A stretch of 64,000 nt of DNA, from NCBI GenBank assembly GCA_002305795.1, contig DBRF01000013.1, forward strand, positions 33,027-97,026, in the 5' to 3' direction. The stretch comes from Ruminococcaceae bacterium UBA1375 (lineage in GTDB: Bacteria; Bacillota; Clostridia; Oscillospirales; Ruminococcaceae). The position numbers were made by a program, and so were the translations under genes. Of the stretch, positions 7,743-15,967 are shown one piece after another (the first letter of the stretch is position 1; every line of letters starts with the position of its first letter). The notes under the pieces are model-generated. The model was given only the letters and a program-made list of their open reading frames with translations, was not told the DNA's origin and searched no databases.

Positions 7743-7834
7743 AACAAACAAGGATATGATGTTTTCGGCTAAACAAAAAGAACGCTGTTTCAGTTAAGCA
7801 AAACAGAAAATTGGAAAATCAAATCAAAATTCAC

Positions 7835-7866
7835 GCCCTGCAAAAGCGTTTTTGCAGGGCTTTTTT
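7835..7866 (+). terminator. Terminator of coaX unit
   Basis: GCCCTGCAAAA/TTTTTGCAGGGC stem followed by TTTTTT. The surrounding gene-free stretch 7743-8083 holds only this terminator and the opposing one at 7990-8038. Confidence 0.9.
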
Positions 7867-7989
7867 ATATAATACAACTTTTAAAATCATCATTTCCAAA
7901 AGCGCAGCTCTAAAAGATTCCGTAATTTTGCGAAAGAATTGACGAGTGAGTTGTTTGGAGCTTGGTTGATTCTCTTTCCTGCCGGAGAA

Positions 7990-8038
7990 ACAAAAAAAAC
8001 CGCCCGAGAAAGGAGAAGGACTCCATCTAACCGGGCGG
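7990..8038 (-). terminator. Terminator of the 31-residue microprotein gene
   Basis: On the minus strand CCGCCCG...CGGGCGG with a long loop is followed by eight T (A run at 7992-7999 on plus). Confidence 0.7.
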
Positions 8039-8083
8039 CGTTGGTTTTTAAAATTCCGTTGATTTTGATAAAAATTTGCGAGA

Positions 8084-8179
8084 TTATTCTGCGTTTGGAC
8101 GGTTAAACCGGACAATCAGTGCTCCCAACAGGCAGGCCGACATGGCTACAAACAATAAGGTGATTAACATTTTGTCCAT
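8084..8179 (-). CDS. 31-residue single-helix membrane microprotein
   Basis: Short gene with a complete expression unit. The product begins MDKMLITLLFVAM and has one membrane-spanning helix (about residues 4-24) with a short basic/polar tail 'VRFNRPNAE'. ATG 8179 is preceded by GAGGGAG with good spacing. A perfect TTGACA-17-TATAAT promoter lies about 125 bases upstream and a terminator about 45 bases downstream, so the gene is an independent, probably strongly expressed transcript. A longer in-frame version reaching 8437 overlaps the neighbouring gene and lacks support. No family is recognised; size and topology resemble regulatory or complex-associated single-helix proteins. Confidence 0.7.
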   Translation of the reverse strand: MDKMLITLLFVAMSACLLGALIVRFNRPNAE

Positions 8180-8306
8180 ACTCGCTCCCTCGATTCTTTG
8201 TGTGGGCAGCTGTTTTCCGACGTTATTTCGGCAAGCTGCACTGAAAATCCATGTCTGCTCCGGAAAGATGGGAGCGGCTGGATATTTCCCTCTTGGTATG
8301 ACAGCG

Positions 8307-8335
8307 ATTATAGCACAAAAGTTTTTTGATGTCAA
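8307..8335 (-). promoter_or_regulatory. Perfect consensus sigma-A promoter of the microprotein
   Basis: Minus strand TTGACA (8335-8330), exactly 17 bases, TATAAT (8312-8307). The leader of about 125 bases to the start at 8179 contains no recognised motif. Confidence 0.85.
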
Positions 8336-8336
8336 G

Positions 8337-8615
8337 TTACTGCTTTGGTAATATTGCCAGGTACATTTCGATGCGCTGCAGGGCTCGCTGTTTGGTGCGG
8401 CAAATGGTGGAGGGATTCCGGTGCAGGGCATGGGCAATTTCAGTGAGATTCAACCCGCAGTGGTAGTAAAAATGCAGTACTTCCTGCTGCCGGGGGGTGA
8501 GCCTGGTTTGGATCACTTCCCGCAGCACCTGGTTCAGCCAGCGCCGGTAGGTGCTTTGTTCTTCCTGGGGCAGCTGGGCCAGCATCCGATCCAGGGAATG
8601 GTTTCCGTATTGCAA
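8337..8615 (-). CDS. Sigma-70 region 4-like helix-turn-helix protein
   Basis: 92 residues. The C-terminal half 'LTPRQQEVLHFYYHCGLNLTEIAHALHRNPSTICRTKQRAL' region is a sigma region 4 / LuxR-like helix-turn-helix: the LTPRQxEVL entry helix, then the recognition helix PSTICRTK. There is no region 2, so it cannot be a complete sigma factor and is better seen as a DNA-binding regulator. Start is TTG 8615 with GGAGG seven bases upstream; an ATG inside that spacer is in another frame. It is 15 bases downstream of the coiled-coil gene and shares its promoter with a LexA-like box. Confidence 0.8.
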   Translation of the reverse strand: MQYGNHSLDRMLAQLPQEEQSTYRRWLNQVLREVIQTRLTPRQQEVLHFYYHCGLNLTEIAHALHRNPSTICRTKQRALQRIEMYLAILPKQ

Positions 8616-8630
8616 AGGCCATACCTCCTT

Positions 8631-8864
8631 TCAAAAACGGTTGGGATGGGTGCGGTCGTAATAATGCTCCAGATATTCCGATACCTGCAAGGTGTCCCAG
8701 TATTCCAGCTCCAACAGCTGGATGCGTTCCTTCAGCCGGTTTTCTTCCCGTTGGGTCATACCCAGGATTCCCATTTGACCTTCTTTGAGTTGCTGCTTCA
8801 GTTCCTTGCGCCGCCGTTTCAGTAACTGCGCTGATTGACGGTATTCCTGTGCCAGTTGTTTCAT
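8631..8864 (-). CDS. Coiled-coil protein of unknown function
   Basis: 77 residues, highly charged and almost entirely helical in appearance: heptad-like stretches in 'LLKRRRKELKQQLKEG' and 'RLKERIQLLELEYW'. No transmembrane segment or catalytic motif is seen. ATG 8864 is used; GGGCGG/GGATG just upstream gives a modest SD. First gene of a two-gene operon with the region 4-like protein, which suggests that the two products act together, perhaps as a regulator with its partner. Function unknown. Confidence 0.65.
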   Translation of the reverse strand: MKQLAQEYRQSAQLLKRRRKELKQQLKEGQMGILGMTQREENRLKERIQLLELEYWDTLQVSEYLEHYYDRTHPNRF

Positions 8865-8915
8865 TGTACATCCGCCCTTTCCTGTATCCGTAGTGGTTTC
8901 GTTGATTACAATTCG

Positions 8916-8965
8916 ATGGTATCCCCTTTTCTCACTCTTGTCAATAGAAAAAAGAACATTTGTTC
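8916..8965 (-). promoter_or_regulatory. Promoter with upstream LexA-type box
   Basis: Minus strand TTGACA (8944-8939), 17-base spacer, TACCAT (8921-8916). GAACAAATGTTC (plus 8954-8965) fits GAACRNRYGTTY completely and ends nine bases before the -35. Confidence 0.6.
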
Positions 8966-9033
8966 CTAATTTTGAGCAAAAAAACTGCCCGATTGAGACT
9001 GTGTCCCAAAAATCGGACAGAATCATTGTTTTC

Positions 9034-9549
9034 TTAAAACAAGGCAAACAGCAGCAGGGGCAGGTAAGCCACGGCGCCGATCAGGGTGGATAACCCAGCT
9101 CCCAGCAGCACGTCCCGAAGAAAGTGCATCCCGGTGAAAACCCGGATGGCCCCGATAAGACAGGTAAGCACCAGCAGCACCCCCCATAGGGTCCATCCCA
9201 CCCAGCCGGGGAGCAGCAGGGCGGTCCAGCAGAGGATGACGGCGCTGGCAGTGTGCCGGCTGGGACAACCCTGGCCGGATTCGTGGGGATGGAGGGGCGG
9301 TTCCCCCAGCAAAGCAAAGGGCCGGGGACGATCCAGTTTTTTCCGCAGCCAACCAGTGAGCAGAAAGACGGCAGCAGGGATGACCAGGGCAAAGGCAAGC
9401 CTCAGCCAGCTTTCCCTCCATCCCAGGCTCAGCAGCACCATTCCGTATCCCAGCGCCACCAATAGGCTCAGCCCTCGGTTGACCTGCCAAAAAAGCGGAG
9501 CGGAAAACAGAGGACGGCGCATCTGCTGCCGGTACCATTCCAGTTTCAT
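9034..9549 (-). CDS. PAP2-family membrane phosphatase
   Basis: 171-residue integral membrane protein of the PAP2 lipid phosphatase superfamily. The three motifs are present: 'KKLDRPRP' (motif 1), 'PSRHTAS' (motif 2, PSGH variant with Arg for Gly) and 'RVFTGMHFLRDVLLG' (motif 3, with catalytic His and Asp). About four to five membrane helices. Such enzymes dephosphorylate phosphatidate, undecaprenyl diphosphate or related lipids at the membrane. ATG 9549 has AGGAGG six bases upstream; longer upstream starts are rejected. It lies downstream of the GT2 gene beyond a hairpin. A UppP-family enzyme is also encoded at 26452-27342. Confidence 0.88.
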   Translation of the reverse strand: MKLEWYRQQMRRPLFSAPLFWQVNRGLSLLVALGYGMVLLSLGWRESWLRLAFALVIPAAVFLLTGWLRKKLDRPRPFALLGEPPLHPHESGQGCPSRHTASAVILCWTALLLPGWVGWTLWGVLLVLTCLIGAIRVFTGMHFLRDVLLGAGLSTLIGAVAYLPLLLFALF

Positions 9550-9571
9550 GGAGCCTCCTGATAAGTAAAAT

Positions 9572-9596
9572 CCATCCCGGTGAAAAACCGGGATGG
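9572..9596 (-). terminator. Hairpin between GT2 and PAP2 genes
   Basis: Perfect CCATCCCGGT/ACCGGGATGG stem with a 5-base loop, followed on the minus strand by ATTTTAC. A weak T tract makes partial termination likely. Confidence 0.6.
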
Positions 9597-9617
9597 AATA
9601 TGGATATGAATGTGGGA

Positions 9618-10874
9618 TTACTGGGTGATTTCCTGCAAAGTTTTGGCCACACCGTGGGGAATGGGCTTCCACTCGATCTTCTTGAAGAGGGCCACCACTG
9701 CAATGGGGATGTAGGTCAGCATAAACAGCGGGAAGGTGAAGCAGTAGAGGATCTTCTTACCGGTGGAGCAGTGGATGTTCTTCCGCTCGGTGATGGCCGT
9801 CAAGGCGCCGAAGAGGAAGAGGATAGCGCAGAAGTTGAAAATGGTCATGAAAATACTGGAGACAGTGGCCGCCAGCAGCACCGAATCCGCTGTCACGGCA
9901 GCTGCGATTAAAAAGCCGAAGTTGAACAAGATGCAGAGCATGGACAGGATCATGGCGGGGGAAATGTTCATCAGCATATCAAAGGCGGAGAAGCTGCGGT
10001 GCTTCACTGCGGTGGACACCAGGTTTTTGCCGTATTTGCCAAATACCTGATAGAAGCCCTTGGCCCAGCGCAGACGCTGACGCCAGCTCATCCGGAAGGT
10101 ATCCGGCTGTTCATCGTAAACCATGGCGTCGTAGCAGTAGCCGATTTTTTCACCCTGGATGGCGTTGTCAATGGAGAACTCAATGTCTTCAGTGAGCAGG
10201 TGATGCTTCCATCCACCCTGACGGTTGATGATTTCAGCGCTGACCAAGAAACCGGTGCCGGAAATAGCGCAGCTGGTGCCCAGCATCATCCGGGGGTTGT
10301 TTAAGTACCGGGCTTCCCGCAAGAACCACAAGGCATAGCCGGCGCTGATCCAGTTGGTGCCGTAGTTTTTGGAGTTGCGGTAGCAGGTCAGCACCTTGTA
10401 GCCCTGGTCGAACTGCGCATTCATAGCAGAGATAAAGTTGGGATCCAGTACGTTGTCGGCATCAAAGACGAAGTAGCCTTCGTAGCCTTTGTAGGAGTAG
10501 ATGCTGTTGATGATCTTCAGCAGGTAGTCCAGAGCATAGCCCTTGCCCACCTTTTCGGTGTTGAACCGTTCGTAGACAATGGCGCCGTGCTTGCGGGCAA
10601 TGGCGGCGGTGTCGTCGGTGCAGTTGTCCGCCACCACGAAGATGTCCACTAAATGGGAAGGATAGTTCTGCGCCTTAATGCTGTCGATTAAGTTGCCGAT
10701 GACGGCGCTTTCGTTTCGGGCAGAGATCAAAACGCCGAATTTGTGCTGCTTTTTGGCTTCCACTTTTTTGGGTTTTTTCACCAAAGCCACGATGGCGTAA
10801 ATAAATTGGTAAGAATAACACAGGGTAAAGAGAAGAAAAATTGCCCAGTTGACATTCTGTACAAAATCAATCAT
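9618..10874 (-). CDS. Processive family 2 membrane glycosyltransferase
   Basis: 418 residues. One N-terminal membrane helix (about 8-32), a cytoplasmic GT-A domain with 'VLISARNESAVIGNLI', nucleotide-binding 'DNCTDD', the metal-binding DAD in 'FVFDADNVLD', 'TED' at the acceptor site and the 'QRLRW' (QxxRW) motif of processive synthases, then about three C-terminal membrane helices. This is the arrangement of cellulose, hyaluronan and poly-GlcNAc synthases, so it likely polymerises or extends a surface polysaccharide. ATG 10874 has AGGAG upstream. It is divergent from the Wzz/CpsD genes across a 355-base spacer, which supports a role in exopolysaccharide. The sugar cannot be inferred. Confidence 0.9.
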   Translation of the reverse strand: MIDFVQNVNWAIFLLFTLCYSYQFIYAIVALVKKPKKVEAKKQHKFGVLISARNESAVIGNLIDSIKAQNYPSHLVDIFVVADNCTDDTAAIARKHGAIVYERFNTEKVGKGYALDYLLKIINSIYSYKGYEGYFVFDADNVLDPNFISAMNAQFDQGYKVLTCYRNSKNYGTNWISAGYALWFLREARYLNNPRMMLGTSCAISGTGFLVSAEIINRQGGWKHHLLTEDIEFSIDNAIQGEKIGYCYDAMVYDEQPDTFRMSWRQRLRWAKGFYQVFGKYGKNLVSTAVKHRSFSAFDMLMNISPAMILSMLCILFNFGFLIAAAVTADSVLLAATVSSIFMTIFNFCAILFLFGALTAITERKNIHCSTGKKILYCFTFPLFMLTYIPIAVVALFKKIEWKPIPHGVAKTLQEITQ

Positions 10875-11074
10875 GGGAAACGCTCCTTGCTTTTATTTTT
10901 GCTTTCGATGGCTTTATCTTAGCGGATAACCCTAACCAGCCGCGCAAGAAAATATAAATTTTTTCTAAACGGTTCTGAATTTTTTCTAACAGGCCTGTCC
11001 TTTTGGAAAATAAAAGGAAAAGTTGAAAATAAAACGTGAAACGTGCAGAAAACATCCCAAAAAGTATTTTCAGA

Positions 11075-11177
11075 TTGACAAGGGGAGAAGACATGGGTAT
11101 AATGAATTATATTATGCCATGCAGGAGAAAAGGGGCCTGTGTGGACAAAAAATAGAAACAGATCAGGCTGTTTCTAT
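11075..11177 (+). promoter_or_regulatory. Promoter and leader hairpin of the Wzz/CpsD unit
   Basis: TTGACA (11075-11080), 17 bases, TATAAT (11098-11103): perfect consensus. The 120-base leader contains a perfect 10-bp stem ATAGAAACAG/CTGTTTCTAT (11152-11161 with 11168-11177) not followed by T residues, so it is not a terminator and could be a binding site or regulatory RNA hairpin. The remaining spacer 10875-11074 is AT-rich and shows no clear promoter for the opposing gene. Confidence 0.75.
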
Positions 11178-11229
11178 CATCTGATATTTCGCAATCTCGG
11201 TATTTTTAAGATAGTTGGAGGCAACTTTC

Positions 11230-12004
11230 ATGGCTTTGAATAACCCGGAACTAGTTCAGGAAGAAGAGAACAGCATATCCATTACTCGATTACTGCAGGC
11301 TATTTGGAAACGGATCCTGTGGGTGATTGCGGCGGTGGTAATCGCCGTGGCGGCTTCCGCCATTATTACTCAGTTCTTCATTACTCCTCAGTATCAAGCA
11401 TCCTGCTGGCTTTATGTCAATAACTTCAGCAACTCCACATCTCAAAATGAAGTGTCTACGACACAGCTTCAAGCGGCGACAAGATTGGCTAACGCATACA
11501 CCCAAATGATTTATTCTGAAACGGTGCTCAATGATATCAGCGCCGAATTAGGAGGGACGTACACTTCCAAAGAATTGTCGCAGATGATTTCCGCCAGCGT
11601 CATCACCGATACTCAGATTTTAGTGGTTACCGTTACCAATCCAGACCCGGAACAGGCGGCCCAGATTGCCAACACAGTAGCTCGGGTGGCTCCCTCCAGC
11701 ATTCAGTCCTTTGTAGAAGGCAGTTCGGTGACGGTACCCCAGTACGCTTCAGTGCCTACAGCCCCCCAGTTCTCCTAATATGTCCCGCAATCTTTTAATC
11801 GGCCTTGCGGCAGGTCTGGTCGTAGGCGTAGGCGCAGCGCTCATTGCTCATTTGTTAGATACTCGCGTGACCCAGCAGGATTTGGCAGACACATATGATT
11901 ATCCGCTGTTAGGAATCATACCAAACATGGATTCTGACTTGGGGACAAGTTATTCGAGCTATTATCGTGCAGATCATGTTGCGGATAAAAGAAGGAGAGG
12001 GTGA
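11230..12004 (+). pseudogene. Wzz/YveK-type polysaccharide co-polymerase, frameshifted
   Basis: The first open frame (11230-11778, 182 residues) holds the cytoplasmic N-terminus, first membrane helix ('WVIAAVVIAVAASAII') and the periplasm-facing coil. It ends prematurely in 'TAPQFS'. The second frame (11780-12004) encodes the missing C-terminus: second membrane helix 'LLIGLAAGLVVGVGAALIAH' and 'YPLLGIIP'. The break is at a run of six C (11762-11767); removing one C restores 'TAPSSPNMSRN', the usual Wzz PxxP region. The gene therefore differs from an intact one by one base in a homopolymer: true mutation, slipped-strand phase variation or sequencing error. ATG 11230 with GGAGG is chosen. The C-terminus abuts the CpsD gene, its normal kinase partner. 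Confidence 0.88.
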
Positions 12005-12009
12005 GCAAT

Positions 12010-12696
12010 ATGAAAGAAAAACAAAAGAAAGATTCGCAGTCTCCCGCAGATCGCATTCTCAACAAGAATACTTCTTTTACCGTGCGGGAGGCATATAATA
12101 CTCTGCGGACCAATCTGGAATTCTCCTTTTCGGAAAAGGGAAGCAAGGTTTTACTGTTTACCTCCACCACCCAGGGAGAAGGGAAATCTACCAGCTGCCT
12201 GAACACTGCCATTACCTTCGGGGAAGCAGGTTTTAAGACGTTGGTGATCGACTGCGACCTGCGCCGCCCCAACATCAACTCCCTGTTGCAGCTGGGGCAG
12301 AAGGAAGGGCTATCCAGCCTGCTCACCGGCCACAGCCAGATCAACGATATGCTGATTCCTACTCAGCACACTAACCTGGATGTGATCGTCTCCGGCCGGA
12401 TTCCTCCCAATCCGGCGGAATTGCTGTCCAGCGATGCCATGCGGGAGCTGGTGGAACGGCTGAAAGAATATTACGATTATGTTTTTCTGGATGCGCCTCC
12501 CATCGGCGTGGTTACCGACAGCATGATCCTCAGCCGCTATGCCGACGGCGTGGTGCTGGTAGTGCGGGAAAATGTAACGGATAAGAAGATGCTCCAAGTG
12601 GCCCTTGGACAGCTTCAGTTTGCCAAAGCAAAGATCCTTGGCTTTTTGTACAACGATGCCGCCATGGAAGGAAAAGGCTACAGCAAGTATTATTGA
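12010..12696 (+). CDS. CpsD/CapB-type tyrosine protein kinase
   Basis: 228-residue bacterial tyrosine kinase that controls exopolysaccharide polymerisation with a Wzz-type membrane activator. Walker A 'STTQGEGKSTS', Walker A' 'LVIDCDLRRPN' and Walker B 'YVFLDAPPIGVVTDS' are all visible. The C-terminal tyrosine cluster is short, only three Tyr in 'GYSKYY', compared with four to seven in many homologues. ATG 12010 is preferred over GTG 12001 because GGAGAGG (11994-12000) is then nine bases away. Its activator gene upstream is frameshifted, which would impair activation. No cognate phosphatase or other capsule genes follow. Confidence 0.92.
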   Translation: MKEKQKKDSQSPADRILNKNTSFTVREAYNTLRTNLEFSFSEKGSKVLLFTSTTQGEGKSTSCLNTAITFGEAGFKTLVIDCDLRRPNINSLLQLGQKEGLSSLLTGHSQINDMLIPTQHTNLDVIVSGRIPPNPAELLSSDAMRELVERLKEYYDYVFLDAPPIGVVTDSMILSRYADGVVLVVRENVTDKKMLQVALGQLQFAKAKILGFLYNDAAMEGKGYSKYY

Positions 12697-12714
12697 AATC
12701 ATCTTTATTCCAAG

Positions 12715-12738
12715 AGCTGCCGCCTTCCGGCAGCTTTT
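12715..12738 (+). terminator. Probable terminator after the tyrosine kinase gene
   Basis: AGCTGCCG/CGGCAGCT stem followed by TTTTCCCC; T tract short. Confidence 0.6.
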
Positions 12739-12802
12739 CCCCTTCTTCGGCGGCAGCTGGGGCAGGGACTAGCAAGACCAACGCAGTCAAAGGAGAACCG
12801 TT

Positions 12803-15800
12803 ATGGAATCTATGGAGTATTCGTACCAGTGGCTGGACGACCCGAAAGTCTTTGCCGTCAACCGCCGGGATGCCCATTCCGATCATTATTTTGCCGCCCA
12901 GGCCGGGTTGGAGCAGTCCGATCTGGAGCTGTCCCTCAACGGAGAGTGGGAACTGTCTGTCTTTGAGACTCCCGAGGATCCGGGGGTGAAGGCGTTCTGT
13001 TTGGAACACGCCGCCCCCCAGTGTCAAATCCAGGTGCCGGGGCATTTGCAGCTGCAAGGGGTGTGGGACCCGCAGTACGTCAACGTCCAGTACCCCTGGG
13101 ACGGGAAGCTGGAGACCCAAATCGGCGCCCCCATCCCGGATCGCAGCCTGGCCTGCTACCGGAAGTCCTTCACTCTGCCCCGGGATTGGCAGGGCAAAGA
13201 GGTCAGCGTGGTGTTCCACGGGGCGGACTGTGCCATTTATGTGTTCTGCAACGGCCATTTTGTGGGTTACGGGGAGGACAGTGCCACCCCCAGTGAATTT
13301 GACCTGACCCCCTGGCTGGACTTTGCCGGGGACAACACCCTGTCCGTTCAGCTGTTCCGCCGCAGCTCCGCCAGCTGGCTGGAAGACCAGGACTTTTGGC
13401 GGCTTTCCGGCCTGTACCGGGATGTGACTTTGGTAGCTCGGCCGGAATGCCACCTGGAAGATCTGTTCTTGCACCCCAACCTCACCGAGGACTACGCCAA
13501 GGGGGATCTGGCGGTGGAGTACCGCTGCACCGGACAACCCAAGGGCTACGCCGTCACCGCTAAGCTCACCGCTCCCGACGGAACCGAAGTAGGGAAAGGG
13601 GGAAGCTGCGCCTGGGACGGCCGGTTTTCCATTCCGGTGGAGCAGCCCGCTTTGTGGAGCGGGGAATTTCCCAACCTCTACACCCTGGAACTTTGGGTGG
13701 TGCGGGAGAGCGACAATGCCGTAGTGGAATACTGCCGCACCAAAACCGGCTTCCGCCGGTTGGAGCTGCTGCGGGGAGCCTACCACATCAACGGCAAAAA
13801 GCTGCAGCTGCGAGGGGTGAACCGCCATGAGTTCTGTTTGGAACATGGCCGGGCGGTGCCGGAAGAGGTCATGCTTGAAGATATTTTCTGCTTGAAGCGC
13901 AACAACATCAACGCTGTCCGCACCAGCCATTATCCCAACCAGTCTGCCTGGTACCGGCTCTGCGATGAGTACGGCATCTACCTCATTGATGAAACCAACC
14001 TGGAAACCCACGGCAGCTGGTCCCAGGCGGAGAGCCTTTCTCCTCAATGGAACCTTCCCGGCAACCGGGAGGAGTGGAAGGACGCCGTAGTGGACCGAGC
14101 CAGGAGCATGGTGGAGCGGGACAAAAACCACCCCTCCATTGTGATTTGGAGCTGCGGAAACGAATCCTTTGCCGGCACCGGCCTGGAAGCCATGAGCGAT
14201 TTCATCCGCCGGCGGGACCCCTCCCGTCCGGTACACTACGAAGGGGTGAACTTCTACCGGGATTTCCAGTATATCTCCGATTTTGAAAGCCATATGTATG
14301 CAAAAGCGGCGGAAGCAAGGGAATATCTGGAAAACAACCCGGCCAAACCCTACCTGCTCTGCGAGTATGCCCACGCCATGCACAACTCCTGCGGGGGTCT
14401 GGATGAATACGGGAAACTGGAACAGTATCCCGGCTATCAGGGCGCCTTTATCTGGGACTTTGTGGACCAGTGCCTTCTGGATGAGGACGGCAACTACTGT
14501 TACGGCGGGGATTTTGGGGATCGTCCCACCGATTATGACTTCTGCTGCAACGGCATTCTCTTTGCCGACCGCACCGAATCCCCTAAAATGCAGGAGGTCA
14601 AACAGGTGTACTCCCCGGTGCGGATCACCGTGGCCCGGAACCGGGTGGCGGTGGAAAACCGCCGGCTGTTTGCCAACCTTTCCGATCTGAAGCTGATCTG
14701 CACTGCGGTGCAGCAAGGAAAGGAAATCTTCCGCCAGGAATTTAACCTCACTGCCGGTCCCGGGGAAACCGAGGTAATCCCCCTGATCTTCCCGGAAGCC
14801 GGAGAGCAGGACCTGCTGCTCAGCGCAGTGGCGGTGCTGGCCCAGGACACCCCTTGGGCCAAAGCGGGCTATCCCGTCACCTTTGGGGAAAAGCTGGCGG
14901 AAGGCTCCCGGCGCACCACCTTCCAGCGGGGAGGACCCTTGGAGATCATCGAAGGAGGCTGGAACGTAGGGGCCAAATGGGAAGGAGGCAGCGTGCTGTT
15001 TTCTTTGACCGAAGGCGGCATCGTTTCCCTGACCCATCACGGCAAAGAGCTGGTGGCACTGCCGCCCCGCCCCTGCTACTGGCGGGCTTCCACCAGCAAC
15101 GACATCGGCTGGAAGTTCCCCCAGGAAAGCGGTATCTGGGCGGCAGCAGACCTGCTGGGCCGTCCCACCGAGCACAGCTATGACATCGACCCGGACCGCA
15201 CTATGCTGACGGTGCGCTACCGGTTCGGCGCTCCCAGCCTGCCCCGGCTGGATGTGGCGGTGAGCTACACCGTCAACAGCAGCGGGGAAATCCTGGTCAG
15301 CGCCCAGTATAACGGCATCTCCGGCCAGCCCCTGCTGCCTCAGTTCGGCCTGCGTTTTACCTTGAATCGGGACCTGGAATACCTCTCTTACTTCGGCCGG
15401 GGCCCGGAAGAAAACTACTGCGACCGGAATACCGGCGCCGCCCTGGGCTGGTATCAAACCACTGTTCAGGACTGCCTGACCCCCTACGCCAAGTGCCAGG
15501 AATGCGGCAACCGCACCGAGGTGCGCAGCTTCACCCTCACCGATGAGCAGGGAGTAGGCCTTTCGGTGCAGCGGCTGGGGGAGGACCTTTTGGAGATTTC
15601 CTGTCTGCCGGTCAGCGCCTTTGAGCTGCAAAATGCCCGGCACCCTTCTGAACTGCCCCAGCAGCACTACACCCATTTGAAGGTGCTGGCGGCCCAGATG
15701 GGAGTGGGCGGAGACGACAGCTGGGGTGCGCCGGTGCTGCCCCGGTACCGCCTTTCTTCTCAGCAGGACTATGCCGTGCGGTTTATTTTGCAGACCATAG

Positions 15801-15805
15801 GCTGA
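12803..15805 (+). CDS. Beta-galactosidase, GH2 (LacZ type)
   Basis: 1000 residues with the five-domain LacZ layout: sugar-binding jelly roll (about 40-220), Ig-like domain, TIM barrel (about 320-600), second Ig-like domain and C-terminal Bgal_small_N domain (about 720-995). Acid/base E454 lies in 'WSCGNES', the nucleophile E521 in 'LLCEYAHAMHNS'. There is no signal peptide, so the enzyme acts in the cytoplasm on imported beta-galactosides. AGGAG precedes ATG 12803. No transporter or regulator gene is adjacent. Galactan-derived oligosaccharides are possible substrates given the polysaccharide genes elsewhere in the window (inference). Confidence 0.93.
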   Translation: MESMEYSYQWLDDPKVFAVNRRDAHSDHYFAAQAGLEQSDLELSLNGEWELSVFETPEDPGVKAFCLEHAAPQCQIQVPGHLQLQGVWDPQYVNVQYPWDGKLETQIGAPIPDRSLACYRKSFTLPRDWQGKEVSVVFHGADCAIYVFCNGHFVGYGEDSATPSEFDLTPWLDFAGDNTLSVQLFRRSSASWLEDQDFWRLSGLYRDVTLVARPECHLEDLFLHPNLTEDYAKGDLAVEYRCTGQPKGYAVTAKLTAPDGTEVGKGGSCAWDGRFSIPVEQPALWSGEFPNLYTLELWVVRESDNAVVEYCRTKTGFRRLELLRGAYHINGKKLQLRGVNRHEFCLEHGRAVPEEVMLEDIFCLKRNNINAVRTSHYPNQSAWYRLCDEYGIYLIDETNLETHGSWSQAESLSPQWNLPGNREEWKDAVVDRARSMVERDKNHPSIVIWSCGNESFAGTGLEAMSDFIRRRDPSRPVHYEGVNFYRDFQYISDFESHMYAKAAEAREYLENNPAKPYLLCEYAHAMHNSCGGLDEYGKLEQYPGYQGAFIWDFVDQCLLDEDGNYCYGGDFGDRPTDYDFCCNGILFADRTESPKMQEVKQVYSPVRITVARNRVAVENRRLFANLSDLKLICTAVQQGKEIFRQEFNLTAGPGETEVIPLIFPEAGEQDLLLSAVAVLAQDTPWAKAGYPVTFGEKLAEGSRRTTFQRGGPLEIIEGGWNVGAKWEGGSVLFSLTEGGIVSLTHHGKELVALPPRPCYWRASTSNDIGWKFPQESGIWAAADLLGRPTEHSYDIDPDRTMLTVRYRFGAPSLPRLDVAVSYTVNSSGEILVSAQYNGISGQPLLPQFGLRFTLNRDLEYLSYFGRGPEENYCDRNTGAALGWYQTTVQDCLTPYAKCQECGNRTEVRSFTLTDEQGVGLSVQRLGEDLLEISCLPVSAFELQNARHPSELPQQHYTHLKVLAAQMGVGGDDSWGAPVLPRYRLSSQQDYAVRFILQTIG

Positions 15806-15841
15806 ATAATCTGGGAAAACAAAGGGGATTTTTAGAAATCG

Positions 15842-15872
15842 TTCACCATTCTAGCTTCAAGTATGCTATAAT
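15842..15872 (+). promoter_or_regulatory. Probable promoter of the two-component/HtrA operon
   Basis: TATAAT at 15867-15872 in the extended form TATGCTATAAT; the -35 (TTCACC, 15842-15847, 19-base spacer) is weak. Confidence 0.5.
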
Positions 15873-15967
15873 ATTGGCAAAGCCGATCATTAGGAAATCA
15901 TTTCTGACGGAGCCCCCGTTGGAATGGAAAAAAGTCAACCGCATCGCTTGCGGGAGGGGGAACAACG

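Noticed and set aside
10875..11074. Promoter for the GT2 gene on the minus strand
   Set aside because: Only poorly spaced -35/-10 candidates (TTGCGC with a 20-base gap); not good enough to call.
11780..12004. Separate 74-residue membrane protein
   Set aside because: It is the C-terminal part of the frameshifted Wzz gene; no SD of its own.
12530..15676. 1048-codon minus-strand open frame antisense to the GH2 gene
   Set aside because: Shadow of a GC-rich coding strand; no SD or domain, while the plus frame is a full LacZ with catalytic residues.
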